A stretch of 21,760 bases of DNA from DATAEK01 sp036258055 (GTDB lineage: Bacteria; Acidobacteriota; Vicinamibacteria; Vicinamibacterales; 2-12-FULL-66-21), in assembly GCA_036258055.1 (NCBI GenBank), contig DATAEK010000040.1, positions 1-21,760 of the forward strand, given 5' to 3'. The position numbers and the translations under genes were made by a program. The notes beneath the pieces were generated by a model. That model worked only from the letters and a program-made list of their open reading frames with translations, was not told where the DNA came from and ran no database searches. Shown one piece after another: positions 8,370 through 15,900 of the stretch; positions within the stretch are counted from its first letter, which is position 1; every line of letters starts with the position of its first letter.

Positions 8370-9881
8370 ATGCGAATCAATCGTCGCAAGTTCATCGCGC
8401 TTGGCGCCGCCGGCTTCGCGGGATTTGCGCCGTCGCACCGAGCACGGGCGTTCGTGCAGGCTGCGGTCGGCCCACAGTTCGAGCTGGTGCAGCCGGACCT
8501 GTTCAACGCCGCCGGCGGCCAGCCGAATTGCTGGGCCGATTTCAACAATGACGGCCATCTCGATCTGTTCGTCGGCTTCAAAGACGCGATTGCGAACCGC
8601 CTGTATCGCTACGACGGCGCTCGATTCGCGGACGTCGCCGCGGATCTCGGCCTTGCGGATCTGACTGACACGCGCGCGGCCGCCTGGGGCGATTTCGACA
8701 GCGACGGTCATCTCGACCTCTACGTCGGTTTTACGCGCCGATCGGGCGCGGCGAACAAGCTGTACCGAAATGACGGCGACGGCAAGCGCTTCACCGAAGT
8801 CGGACGCGAGCTCGGCGTCGACGTCAAGGGCGAGACGCGCCAGGTGTCGTGGATCGATTTCGACAACGACGGCCGGGTCGACCTGTTCGTCGCGTTCCGG
8901 GACGCCCCGAACATGCTGTTCCACAACGACGGAAACAAGTTCGTCGACGTGGCGAAAGACATGGGTGTCGACGATCCGCGCAAGACGGTCGGCGCCGTAT
9001 GGTTCGACATGAACGAGGACGGGCGTCTCGATCTCTTCACCGCGAATCAGGACGGCACGCTGAACGGATTCTTCCGAAACGACGGCTCGCGCTTCGTCGA
9101 TGTCGCGCGCGAGCTCGGCATGGACGCCGAAGGCCGTCCCCCGAATTTCGGCAGCAACGGACCGAGCGTGGTCGATTACGACAACGATGGCCGCCTCGAT
9201 CTGTTTGTCGCCGGGTATGGACGTAATTTCCTTTTTCACAACGAAGGCGGCGGCCGCTTCAAGGACGTCGCGGATGTGATGGGTGTGGCCGGCGGAGATA
9301 AAGCGACGCCTTCGAGTTGGGGAGATTACGACAACGACGGCCGTCCCGACCTTTATGTCTCGTCGTATGTCGAGAAGCCGGTGAACGAGCACGACTTCCT
9401 GTTCCACCATGACGGCGGCCGGTTCACCGACGCGATGCCGGATGTCGTCGCGAAGCACGGCGCGACGCACGGCGTGCAATGGGTTGATTTCGACGGCGAC
9501 GGCGCGCTCGACCTGGCCCTCACGAACAACAATCCGACCGGCGGTCACTATCTGTTCAGGAACAGGCTGCCCGCGGAACGCGCCCGCCGGTCGATTCAAG
9601 TGCGCGTCGTCGACGCGCACGGTCGGCACACGCTCGCCGGATCAGAGGTGCGCGTGTACGGGCCCGGGACGCGCAAGGTGCTCGGCGGGCGGATCGTCGA
9701 CACGGGCAGCGGCTATTGCTCACAGAGCGTCGTGCCGGTCCATATCGGATTGCCGACCGACGGCAAGGTTGACGTCGAAGTGACGACGATGACCAAAGCG
9801 GGCCGAAAAATCATGCGCGTCGGGGGTGTCGATCCGGACAAGCTGCCGAAGCGCGTGCTCGTGGTGAAAATCGCGCACTAA
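8370..9881 (+). CDS. Tat-exported FG-GAP/VCBS repeat protein (CRTAC1/ASPIC-UnbV type)
   Basis: From ATG 8370 the protein is 503 residues. It opens with a twin-arginine signal, NRRKFIALGAAG, so it is probably exported folded. A GTG at 8349 is an alternative in-frame start, but 8370 places the Arg pair near the N-terminus as Tat signals require. Seven repeats follow, each built on a Ca-binding loop of the D-x-D/N-x-D-G type followed by LDLFV or similar: FNNDGHLDLF, FDSDGHLDLY, FDNDGRVDLF, MNEDGRLDLF, YDNDGRLDLF, YDNDGRPDLY, FDGDGALDLA. These would make a seven-bladed integrin-like propeller. The C-terminal 100 residues (QVRVVDAHG, GGRIVDTGSGY, VHIGLPTDGKVDVEV) match the ASPIC/UnbV domain. The family is extracellular and of uncertain role, probably binding proteins or glycans. 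It ends the operon. Confidence 0.88.
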   Translation: MRINRRKFIALGAAGFAGFAPSHRARAFVQAAVGPQFELVQPDLFNAAGGQPNCWADFNNDGHLDLFVGFKDAIANRLYRYDGARFADVAADLGLADLTDTRAAAWGDFDSDGHLDLYVGFTRRSGAANKLYRNDGDGKRFTEVGRELGVDVKGETRQVSWIDFDNDGRVDLFVAFRDAPNMLFHNDGNKFVDVAKDMGVDDPRKTVGAVWFDMNEDGRLDLFTANQDGTLNGFFRNDGSRFVDVARELGMDAEGRPPNFGSNGPSVVDYDNDGRLDLFVAGYGRNFLFHNEGGGRFKDVADVMGVAGGDKATPSSWGDYDNDGRPDLYVSSYVEKPVNEHDFLFHHDGGRFTDAMPDVVAKHGATHGVQWVDFDGDGALDLALTNNNPTGGHYLFRNRLPAERARRSIQVRVVDAHGRHTLAGSEVRVYGPGTRKVLGGRIVDTGSGYCSQSVVPVHIGLPTDGKVDVEVTTMTKAGRKIMRVGGVDPDKLPKRVLVVKIAH

Positions 9882-10202
9882 CCCGACGTCAAGGTGGAAA
9901 CAACGAAGGCCATGCCGGTGCTCAGCGAGCGCATGCGCGCCTTGCCGCGGGCGGAGCAGCAATTCGAATTCGGAAACTCTACCGGGGGCGTGGTGACCTA
10001 AAAGGGGAGGTGGGGGAGGGTGTTTTTTCCCAGGCTGACCACTTTGGCTCTCACTCTCGGGATTTTCGACTGTGATCGATGGCACAGTCGAATACCGTGA
10101 TGAACCGGGGTCGGAGAACCCGGACGGTGGGTGCCGACCAATCGCCGATATGGACTTCGTCGCCGAAAGGCTCGGCCAGTGCTCGGGTTGGACGCAGACA
10201 AC
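9882..10202. other. Convergent intergenic region with orphan open stretch and G/T runs
   Basis: The gap separates two convergent genes. Its first part is open on the plus strand to a stop at 9999-10001, and a 29-codon ATG frame starts at 9912 (MPVLSERMRALPRAEQQF); I do not recognise it. From about 9999 the base composition changes sharply: a purine stretch (AAAAGGGGAGG, then G-runs) leads into TGTTTTTTCCC, and then a perfect hairpin. The second half also stays open on the minus strand, giving a peptide with no known domain. It may be a remnant of a mobile element or of a gene end, but I cannot show this. Confidence 0.35.
10065..10092. terminator. Perfect 10-bp inverted repeat, possible bidirectional terminator
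   Basis: TTCGACTGTG at 10065-10074 and its exact reverse complement at 10083-10092 flank an eight-base loop. It lies between convergent genes, where a shared transcription stop is expected. There is no T-tract directly after the stem on either strand, although a six-T run lies about 40 bases to its left. An intrinsic terminator is therefore only one reading; a protein-binding site is another. Confidence 0.35.
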
Positions 10203-11561
10203 TCACACCTGAACACCTGGCCGTTTTCCCAATCCGAGCGCAAGGATGATCGAGGCGGCCATCGACGCGGCAACACCCAGGAACACCAGCCCCCCGGAGA
10301 ATGAGCCGGTCCAGGTCTCGACCTGACCCATGACCGACGGGCCGAGAAACCCTCCGAGATTGCCGACGGAGTTGATCAGACCGATGCTTCCGGCGGCGGC
10401 AGCTTCCGTCAGGAAGAGGTTTGGGAGAGACCAGAATGCCGGCAGATACGCCTTCAGGCCCCCGGCCGCGACCATGAAGCAGAGGAGCGTCAGCGTCAGG
10501 TGATGCTGTGTAAGCGACACGACCAACAGCGCGAGACCGGCGCAGGCCATCGGCACCGCCGCGTGGAGGCGTCGCTCGCCCGTCCGATCCGAGTTCCAGC
10601 CGACGAAGAGTTGACCGACCAATGAAACGGTCGGCGGCAGCATCACGAGCCAGGTGAGCGCCGACAGATCGAGCGCATACCAGCGCTGCAGAATGCTGGG
10701 CAGAAAGAACTCCGACCCGTAACTCCCGGTGACAATCAGAAAGTACGCGAGACAGAGCAGCAGGACTTTCGGATGGCGAAGTGCGGCGCCCAGCGACATG
10801 CGGTTGTGGGCGCTTCTGATCGATTTTTCGAGAGCCAGTTGCGCTTCGAGAGCGCTGCGCTCTTCGTCGGTCAACCACCGCGCCTGCGCCGGCTTGTCCG
10901 TCAGCGCAAAGAAGACGATCACTCCGAGGACGACGGCGGGGATGCCCCAGGCGATGTAGACCCATTGCCAGCCCACGAGTCCGAGCACGGCAGGATGGTG
11001 AACGACCCTGCCGTTCACCAGTTCGTCGGTGCCGATGGGCAGGAGCGCGCTTGAGATCTTCGGGCTGATCAACTGCGCGACCGGCGTAGCGATGAAGAAG
11101 TATGCGAGCGCGCGCGCGCGATCTCGAATCGGAAACCAGTGCGTCAGATACACGATGACGCCGGGATAGAAGCCGGCTTCGGCCAGGCCGAGCAGAAAGC
11201 GGACGACGTAGAACTGGAATGGCGTCGTCACCCACGCCGTCAGTGCCGCGATGATCCCCCACGAGATCATGATTCGCGTGATCCACTTGCGCGCGCTCCA
11301 TTTTTCGACGAGCAGCGTGCCTGGGATCTCGAGTAGGAAGTACCCCCAGAAGAACATGCCGGCGCCGTACCCGATCACCGCGTTGTCGAATCCCGGCAGG
11401 TCCCTCGTCATCGTCAGCTTGGCAATGGCGACGTTCGACCGGTCGACGTAGGCAATCACGTAGCAGATGAAACACAGTGGCAGCAGCCGCCAGTACGCCT
11501 TCGTTCGGGCGCGGTCGAGCGCGCCGGTAGCGACCGGACCGATGCGGGCGTCGACCTTCAT
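10203..11561 (-). CDS. MFS transporter, anion:cation symporter (ACS) family
   Basis: The 452-residue protein has twelve predicted membrane segments. The first is followed by the ACS signature YVDRSNVAIAKL at about 38-49. Other family landmarks are GYFLLEIPGTLLVEKW, FLLGLAEAGFYPGVIVYLTHWFP and RARALAYFF. A long central cytoplasmic loop separates the two six-helix halves. ACS members import small organic acids such as tartrate, glucarate, phthalate or hydroxyphenylacetate with protons, so a cytoplasmic-membrane organic anion importer is likely. The substrate is not readable. No dehydrogenase or aldolase partner sits beside it, which is unusual for this family. It converges on the receptor operon and is probably expressed separately. 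A GGTGAT element precedes the start, so ribosome binding looks weak. Confidence 0.9.
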   Translation of the reverse strand: MKVDARIGPVATGALDRARTKAYWRLLPLCFICYVIAYVDRSNVAIAKLTMTRDLPGFDNAVIGYGAGMFFWGYFLLEIPGTLLVEKWSARKWITRIMISWGIIAALTAWVTTPFQFYVVRFLLGLAEAGFYPGVIVYLTHWFPIRDRARALAYFFIATPVAQLISPKISSALLPIGTDELVNGRVVHHPAVLGLVGWQWVYIAWGIPAVVLGVIVFFALTDKPAQARWLTDEERSALEAQLALEKSIRSAHNRMSLGAALRHPKVLLLCLAYFLIVTGSYGSEFFLPSILQRWYALDLSALTWLVMLPPTVSLVGQLFVGWNSDRTGERRLHAAVPMACAGLALLVVSLTQHHLTLTLLCFMVAAGGLKAYLPAFWSLPNLFLTEAAAAGSIGLINSVGNLGGFLGPSVMGQVETWTGSFSGGLVFLGVAASMAASIILALGLGKRPGVQV

Positions 11562-11848
11562 GGGATCACCATCACAAGTGAAGGGTGAAGGATGAGGAGC
11601 CTCCTCGTTTCTTTTTCCCTATATAAGGTGTTTTGTTGACTCGGTGGAACCCAGCACGGTTGGCCGAATGCCGCGCCAACAGCGGCGATGAAGATCGCGT
11701 ACCAAGCGAAGCTCAGGATGAATGCGCCCGCGGCAGCGGCGACGACACTCAACGACAAGCCTGACGTTTGTGCCCGAAGCCGGCTTGACGATCGTCGGTT
11801 GACGGCCGCGGCGCGCATTTGTGCGCACCAAGCAGGCCCTCTACGCAC
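11558..11848 (-). pseudogene. Possible remnant of a small membrane protein (DUF1761-like)
   Basis: The minus strand encodes one good membrane segment at about 11650-11760, LSVVAAAAGAFILSFAWYAI, with the A-rich F-x-L-x-x-x-WY pattern seen at the N-terminus of DUF1761-type membrane proteins. The remaining sequence does not continue the family, and the frame runs into the leader of the MFS gene. I take it as a decayed fragment at best; a chance frame is possible. Confidence 0.2.
11621..11626 (-). promoter_or_regulatory. Possible -10 element for the MFS gene
   Basis: On the minus strand TTATAT stands out in an otherwise GC-rich leader, about 60 bases before the MFS start. A GAGGAG-C-CTCCTC inverted repeat (11594-11606) lies just downstream in the transcript and could be an operator or hairpin. 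No convincing -35 box was found. Confidence 0.3.
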
Positions 11849-12079
11849 ATATTGTCGCGGAAACTCGCGTGGCGCTTCACGATCGGAGCTCAGAGAGCCT
11901 CGCGAGTAGTCGCCATCTGGCGAGCAAGGTCGTCAGGCGCCGCGGGCGGCCGCAAACGCGATCGCGACGATTTCAAGACTGCCGAGCGACATGATCGGAG
12001 GATGAACTGTGCTGTACTGAATGCGGACTTCACCGCCTTGTCGAACGGATGCAACGCATGTGACGCATGTCGCAACCAC
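11849..12079. other. Intergenic region, no gene seen
   Basis: Between the membrane-protein remnant and the regulator gene I see no frame with recognisable content. Near 12050-12070 there is a short tandem repeat of GACGCATGT-like units. The region lies downstream of the minus-strand regulator and upstream of the MFS gene. Confidence 0.35.
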
Positions 12080-13786
12080 TCAGCGAAGCTGCGGCCCCGG
12101 CAGTGCCACACCTTGAGCCAAAGCGGCGACGCGAGCGTCAGCGCGCATCCGGTCGAACCAGGGTTCCCGGAGTGCGGGCGCCAAGTCCGGGTCTCGATCG
12201 TCGAACGCCCGGCGCAGGTGCATGTAGGCGGTCTCGATGCCCCCCATGTCTGCGTAGACATGCGCGAGGCTCACGTTCGAGACCGCAGTGCTCCCTTCGA
12301 GGCCGCGCATCAACCGTCTGGCCTCATCGGTCGAGCCAAAACTCGCGTAGATCGCGGCAACGGTCGCCCTCCACGACGGCCGACTTCCATCGACGAGCGC
12401 CGCCTCCCGCACCGCCTCATCGCGCATCCGTTTTCGCGCGTACGCAACGGCTCGTCCGAGCCTGGCATTTCCAAATCCCGGGTCGAGCTGCAGCGCACGG
12501 TCGAATTCCTGGAGCGCTTCGTCGTATCTCCCCGCTCGCAGGAGCGCGTTCGCCAGCGCACCAGACCGCACGATCGGTGACAGCGGGTCGAGGGTTACGG
12601 CCATGCGGGCTTGTGCCACGGCCTCGGCGTCCGCCCCGATCACGCTCAGATAGTTGGAGTACCAATGTCGAGCCGTCGCGTAATTGGGATTGAGCGCGAG
12701 CGCTCGTCGATACTCACGGTCCGCTTGCGCCCATTCCCACCGTGCCGCATGGATATGGCCGAGCGCCGCGTGCGCTTCGGCGATCGTTTCGTCGAGTGCG
12801 ATGGCGTGGCGCGCAGCAGTTTCCGCATGTGCCAGACTCTCGTCCAGAGGACCAGCCCGGTAATAGCCGATCAGGCTCTCGGCATCCGCGGCGCCGGCGA
12901 ACGCCAGGGCGAACGTGGGGTCCATTTCCGCGGCGCGGGCGAAGAGTCGCGCAGCGGAACGAAGACTGTCCGGCGTGCGCCTGTTCCAGTCGCGACGGCC
13001 TGCGAGGTACGTCCAGTACGCGTCCACATTGCTCGAACCTGACGCCGGCCGAACAGGGTCCCGGCCGAGAGCTCTGGTCACATCGCGCACGAGCGCGGCC
13101 TGCAGGCTGAGGACGTCAGTCGGCTGTCCGGTATATCGCCCCTGCCACAGCCGACGTCCCTCCGCATTCACGAGGTCGACGGAAACGGTCAGACGGCCGC
13201 CGGCCAACTCCGTCGCGCCCGTGACGACGGCGTCGACCTGAAGGTGGCGGGCTGCGGCGAGTGGATCACCCGTCTGTTGTACGACCGAGGAACGGGCGAT
13301 TACGCGAAGCCCGGGTATCAACGCGACGTGATCGCTGACCGCGTCTGCGAGCGCGTCGCTCACGTATCCCGCTTCCGCCGAACCCGCCGAAGACACAAAC
13401 GGCAATAGCGCAATGGCGTTGATGGAGTCGCGCGGCACGCGGACGTCGGGAGCTGACAGCGCCATCGCCGCGACCAGGATGACGCCGGCGCCGGCCGCAG
13501 CTTTCGTCAGCTCTCGAAACGGGAATAGGATTCCCGACGCAGGTGCCGCGCCGGGCAGTGGATTGGGCGCCTTGCCGCCAGGCCCTTTCTCGTCGGACGC
13601 CGACCGACCTCGCCACCACGCATCGAGCTCGGTGCGATAGGCGTACACCGAGCTGCGTGACTGGTGCGGATGGCGATGGACAGGCAGACCCTCGCGCCGT
13701 TCCCATCGGCGGACGGTGGTCACATCGCGGTTGAAATGCGCCGCGATCTCCTTCCACGAGTCGAGCCGCTCCAGTATTGCGGGCAT
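12080..13786 (-). CDS. Membrane-anchored HTH regulator with FlgO/TolB-like and TPR domains (CadC-like)
   Basis: The 568-residue protein begins with an excisionase/MerR-type helix-turn-helix at about 8-58 (LDSWKEIAAHFNRDVTTVRRWERREGLPVHRH, interrupted here by nothing, then SVYAYRTELDAWW). A short linker leads to one membrane segment at about 95-112. Next comes a FlgO/TolB-N-like domain at about 120-240 (INAIALLPF, YVSDALADAVSDHVALIPGLRVIARSS). From about 255 TPR-type helical repeats run to near the end. The layout resembles CadC: DNA binding inside, sensing outside. Such proteins are frequent in acidobacteria. It is divergent from the carboxylesterase gene across 256 bases, so control of that gene, of itself, or of the following secreted proteins is a fair inference. 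AGAGGA lies upstream of the ATG at suitable spacing. Confidence 0.88.
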   Translation of the reverse strand: MPAILERLDSWKEIAAHFNRDVTTVRRWERREGLPVHRHPHQSRSSVYAYRTELDAWWRGRSASDEKGPGGKAPNPLPGAAPASGILFPFRELTKAAAGAGVILVAAMALSAPDVRVPRDSINAIALLPFVSSAGSAEAGYVSDALADAVSDHVALIPGLRVIARSSVVQQTGDPLAAARHLQVDAVVTGATELAGGRLTVSVDLVNAEGRRLWQGRYTGQPTDVLSLQAALVRDVTRALGRDPVRPASGSSNVDAYWTYLAGRRDWNRRTPDSLRSAARLFARAAEMDPTFALAFAGAADAESLIGYYRAGPLDESLAHAETAARHAIALDETIAEAHAALGHIHAARWEWAQADREYRRALALNPNYATARHWYSNYLSVIGADAEAVAQARMAVTLDPLSPIVRSGALANALLRAGRYDEALQEFDRALQLDPGFGNARLGRAVAYARKRMRDEAVREAALVDGSRPSWRATVAAIYASFGSTDEARRLMRGLEGSTAVSNVSLAHVYADMGGIETAYMHLRRAFDDRDPDLAPALREPWFDRMRADARVAALAQGVALPGPQLR

Positions 13787-14042
13787 TGACTGCGTCCTCT
13801 TGTCGCGGTGTCAGCGAACCCAGGGACTCGCGCGAGCGCCAGTCTACAGGCGGCCACGCAGAGAGTAAACAGAGGCGTCGGCAGTCGGAGACCGGTGCCT
13901 TCAAATGCCCGCTGATGCCCGTTGGCAACAGCTGCTCCTCAAGGTCATTGTGGTGACGGACCCGGCTCCTACGCCCGGTCGTCTGCACGACCGCTCGTTC
14001 CGACCGCAACACGGCTCGCACGCTGAGCAGAGGAGAAACGCC
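13787..14042. promoter_or_regulatory. Divergent promoter region
   Basis: This is the shared upstream region of the regulator and the carboxylesterase. Both promoters and the likely operator should be here. I could not pick clear -35/-10 pairs. AGGAGA at 14031-14036 is the Shine-Dalgarno for the esterase and selects ATG 14043 over an upstream in-frame ATG at 13905. Confidence 0.5.
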
Positions 14043-15692
14043 ATGCGCGTCCGGAAGCTCGCCTGTCACGTCGTCGCCGCGTCGATCACCGCGTTCTCCT
14101 TCGGCGTTGCCACTCCCTCGAGTACGCAGGCGCCTGCCTGCTTCGTCCAGGTTGCGCAAGGAGGCGTTCAGGGTGTCGATCGAGGGGCGTCGTGTGCGTT
14201 CTTCGGGATTCCGTTCGCGGCTCCGCCCGTCGTCAGCCTGCGCTGGAAGCCACCGCAACCCGCGAACGCGTGGTCGACCACCTTGTTGGCCAACACTCCC
14301 CCGCTAAGCTGCCCGAACCTCAACCAACCGACTCCGGCCGGGAACGAGGACTGCCTGCGGCTGAACGTCTGGGCGCGCGACCCGCTCCCGGGCGGATCGG
14401 CACCAGTCATTGTGTGGTTTCACACTGGCAGCTTCATAGCCGCCTCGGCGAACTTCGCGTCCCACAACGGCCAGCGCCTTGCCGAGGAGACCGGCGTTAT
14501 CGTGGTGGCCGCGAACTATCGGCTGGGTCCGCTCGGCTTCCTCGCGCACCCCGCTCTTGCGAACGAAGATCCATCCTTCCCCACCACCGGAAACTACGGC
14601 CTGCTCGATCAGCAGGCGGTGCTCGCGTGGGTTCGCGACAACATCAGTGCGTTCGGCGGCGACCCTGGCAACGTCACGATCGCGGGAACCTCGGCAGGTG
14701 CCGACTCGGTCGGCCTGCACCTGGTCGCACCGGGAAGCAGCGCGCTGTTCCATCGAGCCGTGATTGAGAGCGGGACGCCCACGATTCGGTGGCCGAGTCT
14801 CACCGACGCCACGGCTCAGGGAAACGCGTTTGCGGAGGCGCTCGGATGTACGGCGCCGGCGCAGGTGCTTGCGTGCCTGCGATCGAAGAGCCGCGATCAA
14901 GTGCTGCTCGCTCTGCCACTAGGGGCGCAACAGGTCGCGGAGCCGCCCGGCCGCACCTTTTGGCAGCCCGTCGTAGACGGCGTCACGATTCCAGCACAGC
15001 CGAGGGTCCTGTTCTCCGCGGGCGAATTCCACCACGTGCCGACGCTCGTCGGCACGACGCGTGACGAGGCTGCAGGCACGTTCATATCGCGGAGTTTCCC
15101 ATCAGGACTTTCAACCGACGCGTACGAGGCCTGGGCATTCACCGAGTTCGGCGTCGATGCCGCGGCCGTGCTGGAGCGGTATCCGGCGGGCGACTATCCC
15201 TCGCCGCTCGACGCGCTGTCGCGACTCGTCACCGACGGTCAGTTCGTGTGCGAGGCGCGCCGCCTCGCGCAGCTCCTGTCGCACGAACACACGCCCGTGT
15301 TCCTCTATTCGTACGATTACGTGATAGACGAAGTCTTTCCTCAACGCGCGGTACACGGTGTCGAGTCGAACATCATCTTCGGGAACAACTACGTGCCGCA
15401 GCAATACCCGAATCACGTGCTGACGGCGGACGACAACGCGTTGCACGCGGCAATGGCGGGTTACTGGACGCGCTTCGCACTGTCCGGTACGCCGAACGTG
15501 GACGACGAAGCCGTCGTCCATTGGCCCGCTTTCAAGGCCCCGCTCGGCAATGGCCGCGGCGCGGACAAGTTCCTGATCTTCGACGGAGCGATACGGCCGG
15601 ACAAACGACCCCGCGAAGCTCAGTGCGATTTCTGGGACGCGTTCTTCTTTCGCAGCATGTTGAGCGATCGGCCGGCCGGCGCCGGCGACTGA
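14043..15692 (+). CDS. Secreted type-B carboxylesterase with altered oxyanion hole
   Basis: The 549-residue protein has a signal peptide (about 1-30) and the full alpha/beta-hydrolase architecture of type-B carboxylesterases. Landmarks are FFGIPFAAPP (53-62), EDCLRLNVW (102-110), GNYGLLDQQAVLAWVRDNI and FGGDPGNVTIAG. The catalytic triad is Ser217 (GTSAG, 215-219), Glu342 (TRDEAAG) and His438 (AVHGVESN). Two usually strict motifs differ: the nucleophile elbow is GTSAG rather than GESAG, and the oxyanion-hole HGGGF is HTGSF at 127-131. The triad is intact, so activity is likely but perhaps with changed substrate range. The family cleaves carboxylic esters, often of aromatic or fatty acids. The divergent regulator and two downstream secreted proteins suggest a surface function. 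The start is fixed by AGGAGA at 14031. Confidence 0.9.
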   Translation: MRVRKLACHVVAASITAFSFGVATPSSTQAPACFVQVAQGGVQGVDRGASCAFFGIPFAAPPVVSLRWKPPQPANAWSTTLLANTPPLSCPNLNQPTPAGNEDCLRLNVWARDPLPGGSAPVIVWFHTGSFIAASANFASHNGQRLAEETGVIVVAANYRLGPLGFLAHPALANEDPSFPTTGNYGLLDQQAVLAWVRDNISAFGGDPGNVTIAGTSAGADSVGLHLVAPGSSALFHRAVIESGTPTIRWPSLTDATAQGNAFAEALGCTAPAQVLACLRSKSRDQVLLALPLGAQQVAEPPGRTFWQPVVDGVTIPAQPRVLFSAGEFHHVPTLVGTTRDEAAGTFISRSFPSGLSTDAYEAWAFTEFGVDAAAVLERYPAGDYPSPLDALSRLVTDGQFVCEARRLAQLLSHEHTPVFLYSYDYVIDEVFPQRAVHGVESNIIFGNNYVPQQYPNHVLTADDNALHAAMAGYWTRFALSGTPNVDDEAVVHWPAFKAPLGNGRGADKFLIFDGAIRPDKRPREAQCDFWDAFFFRSMLSDRPAGAGD

Positions 15693-15699
15693 CACATCG

Positions 15700-15742
15700 G
15701 TAAGCCAACGGTGCTCCGCGCCCGCCCCACCCGCTGGCTTAC
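15700..15742 (+). terminator. Hairpin after the esterase gene
   Basis: GTAAGCCA at 15700-15707 and its exact complement TGGCTTAC at 15735-15742 can pair across a 27-base C-rich loop, eight bases after the esterase stop. No T-run follows, so it would be a weak or factor-dependent stop, or an RNA-stabilising structure. Confidence 0.35.
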
Positions 15743-15801
15743 TCCACTCCGCCGGTATCATCCTGATCACACCGGCACCCGCCCCCCGGTCTGACTGAGG
15801 C

Positions 15802-15829
15802 CTCTCGCGGCACAGCGTTACTACCGACT
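15802..15829. repeat. Direct repeat, left copy
   Basis: This 28-base segment, beginning CTCTCGCGG and ending TACCGACT, matches 19303-19330 at 26 of 28 positions in the same orientation. Weaker similarity extends to the left, where both copies have CGGTCTGA, and a few bases to the right. The two copies bracket the tandem pair of secreted beta-sandwich genes. Confidence 0.75.
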
Positions 15830-15874
15830 TCCTCCCTTCAGGTCGGGCGCGCCCAAGCAACCCGCGGTTCACGC

Positions 15875-15880
15875 TACAAT
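15875..15880 (+). promoter_or_regulatory. Possible -10 box (TACAAT)
   Basis: GCTACAATCC lies 20 bases before the ATG at 15901 and differs from TATAAT at one position. It would give a short leader for the two-gene unit that follows. No good -35 is visible at 17 bases, so the assignment rests on the -10 alone. Confidence 0.4.
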
Positions 15881-15900
15881 CCCTGTGCCCGAGGCAAGGC

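Noticed and set aside
7686..9629. Very long minus-strand open frame opposite the M28 and VCBS genes
   Set aside because: It crosses two well-supported genes and their junction and carries no recognisable motif, so it is a composition artefact.
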